Shown one piece after another: positions 14,928 through 20,705 of a stretch of DNA of 48,231 bases. The position numbers and the translations under genes were made by a program. The notes beneath the pieces are model-generated. The model worked only from the letters and a program-made list of their open reading frames with translations, was not told where the DNA came from and searched no databases. Position 1 is the first letter of the stretch. The number at the start of each line of letters is the position of its first letter. Source of the DNA: a virus; IMG/VR virus record IMGVR_UViG_3300021957_000064, positions 1 to 48,231 of that record; one strand, given 5' to 3'.

Positions 14928-15636
14928 TGAACTCATATACTGCACGAGCGAAGCCACGAGGCGTTGCGCTGCGTATGTTCTTAGTCTTCATAGACTTACC
15001 GCCCAGCTTTAGGTGTTGCCTACTGTGGCCCTGCTCAGGCTGTACTGGATCTTTCCACGGCATAGTAAAGCCATTGCCTGTCCACAAGCATGTCTTTTTA
15101 GGGTAGGCATCCTTGGCTGCAATGTACTCAGGCCAGCGGGGATGTTCTGCATGATCGTCATGGATGTAGCCGCCATACTCATAAGGGTGGAAGCTATGGT
15201 CAGGCTTGCGCCACTTAGTAGCCAACACACTGACAGGGTTTTCTATGAAGTAAGGCACACCTAGCTCATTGAACATCTGAGCACATATCTTAGCGTAACT
15301 TACTGCCTTGTTCTGAAACTCAGGATCACGCTCTGCCTTGCGCTTGAAGTGCGCCGCACCTGATACAGCCATGTCAGTGCAGACAGGAAAGGCCATGCCA
15401 AACACAACGTCCTCAAACTGAAACTGTACAGCTATCCTGTTGAGTGTGCTCTGATCATGCAAGTCAGCTTTGACATACTTGATGCTGCCACCACTACCAA
15501 ACACATCAGTGACTGTGTTATCGTGTTGAATATCAAAGGCGATACAGCTGTAGCCAGCCTCTGCCCAAGGTACAAGCGCCTCACCTGTGAAGTCATACAG
15601 GCTTAGCACATATTTATCTACGTTATGGTTTGTCAT
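14908..15636 (-). CDS. DNA cytosine C5-methyltransferase-like protein
   Basis: A 242-aa Rossmann-fold enzyme. SAM-binding motif I appears as LSLYDFTGEALVPW (11-24). FDIQ at 34-37 fits the motif II acidic position. The catalytic loop reads FPVCTDMAVSGA (C86; usually PPC or GPPC). Motif VI reads FIENP (130-134; usually ENV). The target recognition domain is very short. The same compact family, with PPCTDLAVSGA and ENP, is common in phages and probably methylates phage DNA against host restriction or marks it. No partner restriction enzyme is near. It is coupled to the 61-aa ORF upstream by ATGA. Confidence 0.72.
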   Translation of the reverse strand: MTNHNVDKYVLSLYDFTGEALVPWAEAGYSCIAFDIQHDNTVTDVFGSGGSIKYVKADLHDQSTLNRIAVQFQFEDVVFGMAFPVCTDMAVSGAAHFKRKAERDPEFQNKAVSYAKICAQMFNELGVPYFIENPVSVLATKWRKPDHSFHPYEYGGYIHDDHAEHPRWPEYIAAKDAYPKKTCLWTGNGFTMPWKDPVQPEQGHSRQHLKLGGKSMKTKNIRSATPRGFARAVYEFNAVSSA

Positions 15637-15818
15637 TCTAGGTTACCTTCTAATAGATTATAAACATCATCATAAAGATCATTAAACATTTCTTGCGCTG
15701 CGTCAACATAAACTAAGTCACCGTTTGGTTCTTCACGATATACTGTTGCCCATGCGGAACACTTATCTTTTAACCATAAGTCTGCAATCTCAGCAGCTAA
15801 TTCTACATTGTTTCTCAT
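15633..15818 (-). CDS. small hypothetical protein (61 aa)
   Basis: The product starts MRNNVELAAEIADLWLKD and ends YDDVYNLLEGNLE. It is acidic and mostly helical, with one Cys (DKCSAWATVY). It is coupled by ATGA at both ends, to the 74-aa gene upstream and the methyltransferase downstream. No family recognised. Confidence 0.58.
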   Translation of the reverse strand: MRNNVELAAEIADLWLKDKCSAWATVYREEPNGDLVYVDAAQEMFNDLYDDVYNLLEGNLE

Positions 15819-16039
15819 AGGTCTATCTCCTGTTTAACTGCTTGCAGTGCATTAATTAGCCCATCAATAGTGTCATCAAATCTGATAGGGTCATAGTCAT
15901 CGTTATACAGTTCACCAACGTCTGCAATCTCTTGTGCGTTTAGAAAGTCACCCTCAGAATGGCGAGTCCAATGTTGGGCGATGGATATGTGGCGTCCGTT
16001 ATGACGCACCACGATATTGTTGAAGTCTATCTTTGCCAT
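15815..16039 (-). CDS. hypothetical protein (74 aa)
   Basis: I chose the ATG at 16039 (MAKIDFNNIVVRHNG), which follows AAGGA at a normal distance; an earlier in-frame ATG would run into the 196-aa gene. The product is acidic (LYNDDYDPIRFDDTIDG) and ends in a helix (LINALQAVKQEIDL). No family recognised. It is part of the small-gene block upstream of the methyltransferase. Confidence 0.58.
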   Translation of the reverse strand: MAKIDFNNIVVRHNGRHISIAQHWTRHSEGDFLNAQEIADVGELYNDDYDPIRFDDTIDGLINALQAVKQEIDL

Positions 16040-16059
16040 TGTTCTATATCCTTCTTGAT

Positions 16060-16650
16060 TTATATGTTGTGGACGCGTTTCCATGTAGTCCAAGTGATAG
16101 CCTGTAGCACATGCGGCTTTACCTTCACACGCTTGGCAGCTTTGACATACGCCACCTGTAATTCACGATATTGGCGCTTGCCCATGTTAGTCTTATCAGA
16201 AGTCAATCCTTCACGTTGACCACGAGCAATATTAAGAGCGTGTCCATCTATAGTAACTTCGTCCAGTCCACGGATGTTAGAGTAGAATGAGCGTATCTTC
16301 TGCCCATTCAAGCGTGTCAGAATGTCATCATCATCAATCAAGTCATCCTGTAGAATAGACCACGCTTTTTGTTTCATCGTGTTATAGCATGACACCTTGA
16401 AGTCATCCAAGCTGTCGCCACTCTGCCATGCAGCGCACATGGTGTCAGTGTCTTTGCAATTACGTTCCCACCTATTGTTAGGCGATAGCGCAGCCATGAC
16501 ACCGATCACAGTGTTGACGGGTAGCTTGTGAGTGTCAGCTATTTGTACCGCCACACGTTCTGCCCTAGCGTACCATTCAACGCCATTGATCGTGTCATCG
16601 TTTGACGCTTGGCGGTATAGTTTTAGGATGTTGCGTACATATTGAGTCAT
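16060..16650 (-). CDS. conserved phage protein with glycosylase-like DGH motif (196 aa)
   Basis: I recognise this as a protein type repeatedly seen in phages but without a proven function. It has a helical N-terminus with GVEWYARAERVA and ALSPNNRWERN (55-64), a central GQKIRSFYSNI (K118) and TIDGHALNIARG (134-144), then ALQAITWTTWKR. The order, a Lys-containing helix followed by a strand ending D-x-H, recalls the HhH-GPD DNA glycosylases, where K and D act in catalysis. That is a speculation from short motifs. It lies at the head of a leftward block behind a candidate promoter. Confidence 0.7.
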   Translation of the reverse strand: MTQYVRNILKLYRQASNDDTINGVEWYARAERVAVQIADTHKLPVNTVIGVMAALSPNNRWERNCKDTDTMCAAWQSGDSLDDFKVSCYNTMKQKAWSILQDDLIDDDDILTRLNGQKIRSFYSNIRGLDEVTIDGHALNIARGQREGLTSDKTNMGKRQYRELQVAYVKAAKRVKVKPHVLQAITWTTWKRVHNI

Positions 16651-16681
16651 CTGGTCAATCCTTCTGTGTTAAACTATCCAG

Positions 16682-16711
16682 AGAGTAGGCACCTTAGCGC
16701 CTACCTGTCAA
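16682..16711 (-). promoter_or_regulatory. candidate leftward promoter for the 196-aa gene block
   Basis: On the minus strand TTGACA (16706-16711) is followed after 18 bp by TACTCT (16682-16687), with an A-rich stretch upstream like an UP element. A 6-bp stem GTAGGC/GCCTAC lies in the spacer. TGTTAAACT at 16667-16675, one mismatch from the AGTTWAACT dyad repeated at 18.16-18.28 kb, sits at the expected start point, an operator-like position. The -35 is perfect, the -10 weak. Confidence 0.45.
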
Positions 16712-16719
16712 GAGAGTTT

Positions 16720-16986
16720 TTATTTGTCACGCCAAACACGGATCACACGGTTAACTTTATCTGTGCGATACGAAAATTTCATACCGTTATTGGCTGGGCG
16801 TTCATGCTGTTGTCTAATCGCCATGCTTACACGACCGCTAACTTTTAAATAGTTTAGAGTGGTAGTCGGATCTACAGGCACAGCAAAACTAGAACCCACA
16901 CTCATTTTAAAGAAGGGGTATTTATATTGTGAAACGCCATTGCGAGTAGGGGTAGGCTTTGGGATATTCTTTTCAACTTTATACAT
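16720..16986 (-). CDS. basic hypothetical protein (88 aa)
   Basis: This is the first gene of the leftward half. The ATG at 16986 (MYKVEKNIPKPTPT) is preferred to one three codons earlier because AAAGGA then has a normal spacing. The product is basic (IRVWRDK at the end) with a beta-rich centre (PFFKMSVGSSFAVPVDP). Similar short proteins with a TRNG..KYPF..M..G.SF pattern occur in phages; I know of no function. Its position next to the control region suggests very early expression. Confidence 0.66.
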   Translation of the reverse strand: MYKVEKNIPKPTPTRNGVSQYKYPFFKMSVGSSFAVPVDPTTTLNYLKVSGRVSMAIRQQHERPANNGMKFSYRTDKVNRVIRVWRDK

Positions 16987-17044
16987 TTTGGTCATCCTTT
17001 TATGAGGTTATATTTGTACTGGTGATTGGTTAGATACACCACGA

Positions 17045-17072
17045 GATAGGCACAATCTTGGACATGCCTATC
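17045..17072. repeat. 8-bp perfect inverted repeat
   Basis: GATAGGCA (17045-17052) and TGCCTATC (17065-17072) form a perfect 8-bp stem with a 12-nt loop, about 60 bp upstream of the first leftward gene. No T-run follows on either strand, so a simple terminator is unlikely. It could be a leader RNA hairpin in leftward transcripts or a protein site. Confidence 0.5.
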
Positions 17073-17257
17073 CTAGCTATATCTAATAAACCGTGCTACG
17101 TTTATGATCACACGCACCCTTTGAGCCAAACCCCCCTATTCAGAAGGGACCACGAGCGCAATTATCGCATGTATACGCCGTGTGTTTATCGGTCTAGTCA
17201 GAATTAAGGAGTGTCAATCCTATCATCCAACATGAATGCGCTTGTCTATGTGCCTAT

Positions 17258-17313
17258 ATCCTAGCAAGGATTCCACTACCGCATTGTCGTAGTGCAAGGC
17301 CCGATCTAACGGG
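17258..17313. repeat. three consecutive short hairpins, possible structured RNA
   Basis: Within 56 bp there are ATCCT-AGCA-AGGAT (17258-17271), CACTAC-9 nt-GTAGTG (17274-17294) and CCCG-ATCTAA-CGGG (17300-17313). Each is a perfect stem. Their tight spacing without an ORF suggests a structured RNA or leader element. I recognise no known RNA family. Confidence 0.38.
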
Positions 17314-17364
17314 ATATGTCAAATAACGTTTAGTCTCTTTTGTCTTGCCCTATCGTGGACTGAT

Positions 17365-17458
17365 TCGGTTTAGTTAGTCAAGTATTTTATTCGGTCTTAC
17401 TTTTAGTCGGTATTTATATTCGGTCTTAGTATTCTATGCGGGTCTTCTATCCGGCTTG
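17365..17458 (+). repeat. cluster of degenerate CGGTCTT-type direct repeats
   Basis: Plus-strand copies of a CGGTCTTA-like motif start near 17365 (TCGGTTTAG), 17391 (TCGGTCTTA), 17407 (TCGGTATTT), 17420 (TCGGTCTTA), 17439 (CGGGTCTTC) and 17452 (CGGCTTG). One more lies at about 17190 (TCGGTCTAG). Spacing is irregular, 13 to 26 bp. Iterated short motifs in a non-coding region beside replication genes recall initiator-binding iterons, but a repressor site cluster is equally possible. Confidence 0.42.
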
Positions 17459-17565
17459 ATCGTCTAGGACGCTGGCTTGTGCTAGGTCTTAACCTTGTGC
17501 GTTTCGCCTTGTCGCTTTCGATGTATCAACATTGGCATGGATTGCTTCCGAATGTCTAGAACTTT

Positions 17566-17594
17566 TTTACGATTTACCCTGATTATTTTATAAC
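17566..17594 (+). promoter_or_regulatory. candidate rightward promoter
   Basis: TTTACG (17566-17571), 17-bp spacer, TATAAC (17589-17594). It reads into a stretch without a convincing gene, where the TGTGATCACA repeats lie about 130 bp downstream. It could make a leader or non-coding RNA from the control region. Confidence 0.35.
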
Positions 17595-17723
17595 CGTATG
17601 TTTTTGTTGGATAATGTTGTTGCTTTTGTGGGCTATGGCTTAAATCGCTGCCTCGCGGATGTAATACTACCCGCGCGTTTCTATTCTACACCACGAAAAG
17701 GTTTTGCTTTTAGGGGGTATCCT

Positions 17724-17790
17724 ATTTGTGATCACAAGAAGGGGGATATGCTTTGGCGTTTTGTGCATCCTTCTTTGATTTGTGATCACA
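17724..17790. repeat. 13-bp direct repeat built on palindrome TGTGATCACA
   Basis: ATTTGTGATCACA occurs at 17724-17736 and again at 17778-17790, exactly 54 bp apart. Its core TGTGATCACA is a perfect 10-bp palindrome, extended to 12 bp in the first copy. A 9-of-10 match (TATGATCACA) is at 17103-17112. Between the two copies, AAGAAGG and CCTTCTT add a further inverted repeat. Paired palindromes at a spacing of about five helical turns are typical operators for a dimeric repressor that loops DNA. Confidence 0.6.
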
Positions 17791-18109
17791 GTTTTGAATC
17801 TGCCTACAAAAACGCCTCTTTTAGCCATTTATTGTGGATACATCAGTTATAGAACGTAACAAAATCAATAGCTTAGGTAGTCTGACACCCCTGATTTAGC
17901 ATAATACCAGTCAAAACGAGGGGGGTGCGAGGGCCATGGCGGGGTATGGGGTACGTATATATACACAACTACACGCACGGGTATTTTAGGTTTGGCATAT
18001 TATGTCAGTAATACAGACCTATATCTATAAAAGTGGTGCATTTACATCACACATTGTTACAAAGCTGTAATAATTAGTAACATTATCCTGGGTACGTGCA
18101 TTTTAGGGA

Positions 18110-18137
18110 TTGACACGTATGTTCTGTGGAGTATAAC
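18110..18137 (+). promoter_or_regulatory. rightward sigma70-like promoter 1
   Basis: TTGACA (18110-18115), 16-bp spacer, TATAAC (18132-18137). It reads toward the late genes. The -35 merges into GACACGTA, half of a motif that recurs as GGTACGTGTC/GACACGTACC at 18362-18437. The AGTTWAACT dyads begin 20 bp downstream, so a bound protein would block or control initiation or elongation. Confidence 0.6.
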
Positions 18138-18157
18138 TACGTAGTAGTAGTAGACAG

Positions 18158-18275
18158 AGTTAAACATTTAAGTTAAACTTAATACAAGTAATAAATAATA
18201 AATAGTTTAACTATATAAAAAGTGTGTTAATAAGGTTACTGGACATAGGAAGAGTTTAACTTAGAGAGTTTAACT
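18158..18275. repeat. five AGTTWAACT dyads, candidate operator array
   Basis: The 9-bp interrupted palindrome AGTT-W-AACT occurs at 18171-18179 (AGTTAAACT), 18204-18212, 18253-18261 and 18267-18275 (AGTTTAACT), plus a one-mismatch copy at 18158-18166. The array lies between rightward promoters 1 and 2, ending 7 bp before the second -35. One-mismatch copies also occur at the leftward promoter near 16.67 kb and just before the gene at 40265. I infer operators for a phage or host regulator. Confidence 0.58.
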
Positions 18276-18282
18276 ATAGGGG

Positions 18283-18311
18283 TTGACACCCTTCTTTATA
18301 GTTTGTACACT
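18283..18311 (+). promoter_or_regulatory. rightward sigma70-like promoter 2
   Basis: TTGACA (18283-18288), 17-bp spacer, TACACT (18306-18311). This is the better spaced of the two rightward promoters and lies immediately after the last AGTTTAACT dyad. It would start the transcript leading to the 86-aa gene and the late operon. Confidence 0.6.
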
Positions 18312-18361
18312 ATCCATATGTAACACACATAAACTTGTATAAATATAAGTGTTGCACTATT

Positions 18362-18437
18362 GGTACGTGTCACAAAACATATGTGTACACTCTCCTCATG
18401 TCTCCTCTCTCCTAACATGTAGTTTGCGACACGTACC
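18362..18437. repeat. 10-bp perfect inverted repeat in late leader
   Basis: GGTACGTGTC (18362-18371) and GACACGTACC (18428-18437) are exact reverse complements separated by 56 bp. Related words occur at 18091 (GGTACGTG) and 18112 (GACACGTA). Between the arms is a run of CTCCTC/CTCTCTCC. It lies in the presumed leader of the late transcript, between promoter 2 and the first gene, so it may fold in RNA or bind a regulator. Confidence 0.5.
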
Positions 18438-18464
18438 TTTCTTTTATTAAGAAAAGTATTGACA

Positions 18465-18725
18465 ATGCCTTCTAAACCTGTACAACTATATGCAGACGAT
18501 AATATATTAGAAGAGTTTTACTCTGCGTTAGCTGACGGTAGTGCCAAACGTATACGCCGTATTCATATCCCTCGTAGTGATGTATTCTATGTACGTGCTG
18601 CAATAGAGGCTGACACTGGTGTGAGGTACACTTTAGATCACGTAGAGAGAGCTATGTACTTAGAAGGCATGTTATCTCGTAATGATGTACTAGACCCTGA
18701 TAGGGAACGTGAATATGGCAGATAG
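18465..18725 (+). CDS. hypothetical protein (86 aa), first rightward gene
   Basis: The product begins MPSKPVQLYADDNILEEFYSA and has a basic middle (SAKRIRRIHIPRSDVFYVR), followed by helices (TLDHVERAMYLEGML) and a charged end. The ATG at 18465 is preferred to the TTG two codons earlier; the ribosome binding site is weak (AAGAAAAG). Being first behind the control region, small and basic, it is a plausible regulator or DNA-binding protein, but I recognise no motif. Confidence 0.62.
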   Translation: MPSKPVQLYADDNILEEFYSALADGSAKRIRRIHIPRSDVFYVRAAIEADTGVRYTLDHVERAMYLEGMLSRNDVLDPDREREYGR

Positions 18726-18793
18726 AGATTACAAGAGATATTAACATATTAGGTTAGTAATAAAGCAGGTAAGAAATAGTAAGGAGCTAAAAA

Positions 18794-19084
18794 ATGCCAG
18801 CAAATAATTCAACAGCAAGACCAAAGAATCGTGATCAAAAACAAGCGACTCAGTTACTTAAAGATATAAAAACTCTTAAAGCCAAGCTTCGTAAACAATT
18901 AGGGAAGGGTGAAATAACCCAGACCGCTTTTGATAGGACTATGAAAAAACTTGACCCTTCTTTTAAAGGTGCTGTCGTTAAAGGTGTTCACGAACCAAAG
19001 ATGCAACAAACTGAAAGAGATGCAGCTAAGAAGACTATGACATATTCTAGTTCTCGTAGAACAGGCAGAAAAGTTAAAAGTTAA
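18794..19084 (+). CDS. small basic protein (96 aa)
   Basis: A Lys/Arg-rich protein (MPANNSTARPKNRDQKQATQ; ending SSRRTGRKVKS) with a central helix (LLKDIKTLKAKLRKQLGKGE). It has a good ribosome binding site (AAGGAG). It opens a run of small basic proteins (18.8-20.7 kb) that are conserved in marine phages. Likely to bind nucleic acid, perhaps in DNA condensation or packaging; no family name is assigned. Confidence 0.62.
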   Translation: MPANNSTARPKNRDQKQATQLLKDIKTLKAKLRKQLGKGEITQTAFDRTMKKLDPSFKGAVVKGVHEPKMQQTERDAAKKTMTYSSSRRTGRKVKS

Positions 19085-19094
19085 AGGTAGTCCT

Positions 19095-19373
19095 ATGGCT
19101 AGAGATTCTAGACTAGAACGTGCTGGTGTATCAGGTTTTAACAAGCCTAAGCGTACTCCTGATCACCCTACTAAGTCACACGTAGTTGTAGCTAAAGAGG
19201 GTGATACTATTAAGACTATACGTTTTGGTCAGCAAGGAGTTAGTGGTGCAGGTAAAAACCCTAAGTCAGCAGGAGAGAAAGCACGTAAGAAGTCTTTTAA
19301 AGCTCGCCATGCTAAGAACATTGCTAAAGGCAAGACTAGCGCAGCATACTGGGCTGATAAAGTAAAGTGGTAG
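19095..19373 (+). CDS. DUF5872-like small basic protein
   Basis: A 92-aa protein with a highly conserved marine-phage pattern: GFNKPKRTPDHPTKSHVVV, then KTIRFGQQG, then a Lys-rich stretch and KARHAKNIAKGK followed by SAAYWADKVKW. From memory this is the DUF5872 family, found in phages, algal viruses and some eukaryotes. The function is unknown. The basic C-terminal half suggests DNA or RNA contact. The next gene overlaps its end. Confidence 0.75.
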   Translation: MARDSRLERAGVSGFNKPKRTPDHPTKSHVVVAKEGDTIKTIRFGQQGVSGAGKNPKSAGEKARKKSFKARHAKNIAKGKTSAAYWADKVKW

Positions 19374-19375
19374 CT

Positions 19376-19645
19376 ATGAGTGATCTTAAACTTCCTGTAG
19401 CACTTGTAGCAGCGATGGCTATACAGCTTGTAGCTGCTGTGTGGTGGGTATCTAAACAGGCTCACACTATTGAGGTGTTACAGCAAGATGTTGTAGATAT
19501 GAAGACTTACATTAACTCTATGGATATTAACTTAGAAGCGTTGATACAGTTTGCTACGTTTACTGAGAATAGATGGGCTGAAGAGTATAGCAACGATATG
19601 ACATACGAGAGAGTGTTTGGCACTAAGGAGCCTACAGTAGAATGA
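19376..19645 (+). CDS. small membrane-anchored coiled-coil protein (89 aa)
   Basis: An N-terminal hydrophobic helix (LPVALVAAMAIQLVAAVWWV, residues about 5-24) is followed by a heptad-like helix (IEVLQQDVVDMKTYINSMDINLE). This layout, one N-terminal TM then a periplasmic coiled coil, resembles Rz-type spanins or other envelope proteins, but the location is far from the lysis genes. The ATG at 19376 is taken; a GTG three codons earlier is possible. It overlaps the next gene by 4 bp. Confidence 0.6.
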   Translation: MSDLKLPVALVAAMAIQLVAAVWWVSKQAHTIEVLQQDVVDMKTYINSMDINLEALIQFATFTENRWAEEYSNDMTYERVFGTKEPTVE

Positions 19646-19890
19646 CTCTTATCTCTCATATGCCTTTACCTAGTATGCCTTTTCAGACACATGAGAACAT
19701 CGTGTTTGAGAAAGCTGATAAAGATAGATCGTATAAAGCAAACATAGAAGAGAAGCCAGAGCCTAACCTAGTTACGCCTGACACACCTGTAGAGGACTTG
19801 AAGTTAGTTAATCAGATGTACGCCTATAACCCTGACCCTAATAAGCTACGTAAGCCTGACGGTCAGATAGTTAACTTTATTGTAGCTTAG
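19642..19890 (+). CDS. hypothetical protein (82 aa)
   Basis: The product begins MTLISHMPLPSMPFQTHENIV and is rich in Pro, Asp and Glu (KPEPNLVTPDTPVEDL), so probably extended. It is coupled by ATGA to the membrane protein before it. Similar short proteins are present at this place in related marine phages as far as I remember, without a known role. Confidence 0.58.
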   Translation: MTLISHMPLPSMPFQTHENIVFEKADKDRSYKANIEEKPEPNLVTPDTPVEDLKLVNQMYAYNPDPNKLRKPDGQIVNFIVA

Positions 19891-19891
19891 C

Positions 19892-20077
19892 ATGTGGGTA
19901 GGTATCATATTAATGTGTGCTAATCCTTCAGCTATGTCATGTCAGATAGTAGCTAAGCCTGATGTGTTCTACAGTAAAGAGTCTTGTGTTAATGAGACTA
20001 AACAGGTAGCTGCTAATATGATGCAGCAGGGTGTATATGCTATGCCTCAGTGTCATCAAATTAGTAAGAGTGTTTAA
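19892..20077 (+). CDS. small secreted Cys-containing protein (61 aa)
   Basis: The N-terminus MWVGIILMCANPSAMSC looks like a short signal peptide or lipobox region. It has four cysteines (C9, C17, C32, C54), the last three possibly forming a disulfide in the periplasm. It starts 2 bp after the preceding stop. Comparable small signal-peptide proteins with MW..I..MC occur in cyanophages and pelagiphages. Function unknown. Confidence 0.58.
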   Translation: MWVGIILMCANPSAMSCQIVAKPDVFYSKESCVNETKQVAANMMQQGVYAMPQCHQISKSV

Positions 20078-20079
20078 CA

Positions 20080-20262
20080 ATGCAAAAGAAGAGTAAGAGT
20101 ACAGTCAACGCTGCAGGTAACTACACTAAGCCTACTATGCGTAAGAACCTCGTAGCTAAAGTAAAGGCTGGTGGTAAGGGTGGAAAGCCTGGACAGTGGT
20201 CAGCACGTAAGGCTCAGATGGTAGCTAAGCAATACAAAGCTAAGGGTGGGGGCTACAAGTAA
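20080..20262 (+). CDS. small very basic protein (60 aa)
   Basis: A Lys/Gly-rich protein with the conserved phage pattern KSTVNAAGNYTKPTMRK, then KAGGKGGKPGQWSARKAQM and a GGGYK end. I have seen close relatives throughout marine podoviruses and myoviruses. High charge and no hydrophobic core suggest a DNA-bound virion or condensation protein. Starts 3 bp after the previous gene. Confidence 0.65.
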   Translation: MQKKSKSTVNAAGNYTKPTMRKNLVAKVKAGGKGGKPGQWSARKAQMVAKQYKAKGGGYK

Positions 20263-20263
20263 A

Positions 20264-20512
20264 ATGAAAGCACCACAGAAGTCTCTCAAGAAGTGGACTA
20301 AAGAGAAGTGGGGTACTAAGTCAGGTAAGCCTTCTACTCAAGGTAAGAAAGCTACAGGAGAGCGTTACCTCCCTAAGAAAGCTAGAGATGCCTTAACCCC
20401 TGCTGAGTATGCTGCTACAAGTGCAGCCAAGCGTAAAGGTACTAAAGCAGGTAAGCAATACGTAGCACAACCTAAGAAGATTGCTAAGAAGACAGCTAAA
20501 CACAGGAAGTAA
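20264..20512 (+). CDS. small basic protein, DUF6321-like (82 aa)
   Basis: The pattern KWGTKSGKPSTQGKKATGERYLP, then ALTPAEYAATSAAKRKGTKAG and QPKKIAKKTAKHR is conserved in marine phages; from memory this is DUF6321. The ATG at 20264 (MKAPQKSL) is chosen over an upstream GTG that overlaps the previous gene. Like its neighbours it is strongly basic, consistent with nucleic-acid binding. Function unknown. Confidence 0.66.
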   Translation: MKAPQKSLKKWTKEKWGTKSGKPSTQGKKATGERYLPKKARDALTPAEYAATSAAKRKGTKAGKQYVAQPKKIAKKTAKHRK

Positions 20513-20516
20513 TGAA

Positions 20517-20705
20517 ATGATGATGAACAAGAAAAGTAAAGACACACACACTATGCCTGACGGTACTGTAATGAAGGGTGCTAAGCACGGTTACAGCTAT
20601 GGTGGTATGGCTAAGAAGAAGAAACCTATGGGTTATGCTCATGGCGGTATGGCTTGTGGTGCAGATGTAAAACCAGCACGTCCCATTAAGAAGGGCAAGT
20701 CATGA
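20517..20705 (+). CDS. small Gly/Lys/Met-rich protein (62 aa)
   Basis: Starts MMMNKKSKDTHTMPDGTVMKG and has YGGMAKKKK and AHGGMACG repeats. MPDGT..MKG plus GGM repeats is a common marine-phage small protein type. The ATG at 20517 follows AGGAAG at a normal distance. It overlaps the next gene by 4 bp. Probably flexible and basic; no function known. Confidence 0.6.
   Translation: MMMNKKSKDTHTMPDGTVMKGAKHGYSYGGMAKKKKPMGYAHGGMACGADVKPARPIKKGKS

Larger units (their letters stand above)
16987..18464. promoter_or_regulatory. 1.48-kb gene-poor divergent control region, possible replication origin
   Basis: This interval separates leftward early genes from rightward late genes. No ORF in it has a ribosome binding site and a phage-like product. 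Instead it holds dyads, direct repeats, A+T-rich stretches (18140-18360) and rightward promoters, annotated separately. Such a hub commonly carries early promoters, operators and the phage replication origin. No tRNA-like T-loop and no attP core could be recognised by eye. Confidence 0.7.

Noticed and set aside
17598-17852. 84-aa plus-strand ORF in the control region
   Set aside because: No ribosome binding site, unusual composition, and its reading frame simply crosses the two TGTGATCACA repeats (each giving ICDH). A TATAAC lies just upstream so a leaderless gene is not excluded, but I do not support it.
16987-18464. tRNA genes or attP site in the control region
   Set aside because: No cloverleaf with a GGTTCRA T-loop could be found by eye, and no host sequence is available to recognise an att core.
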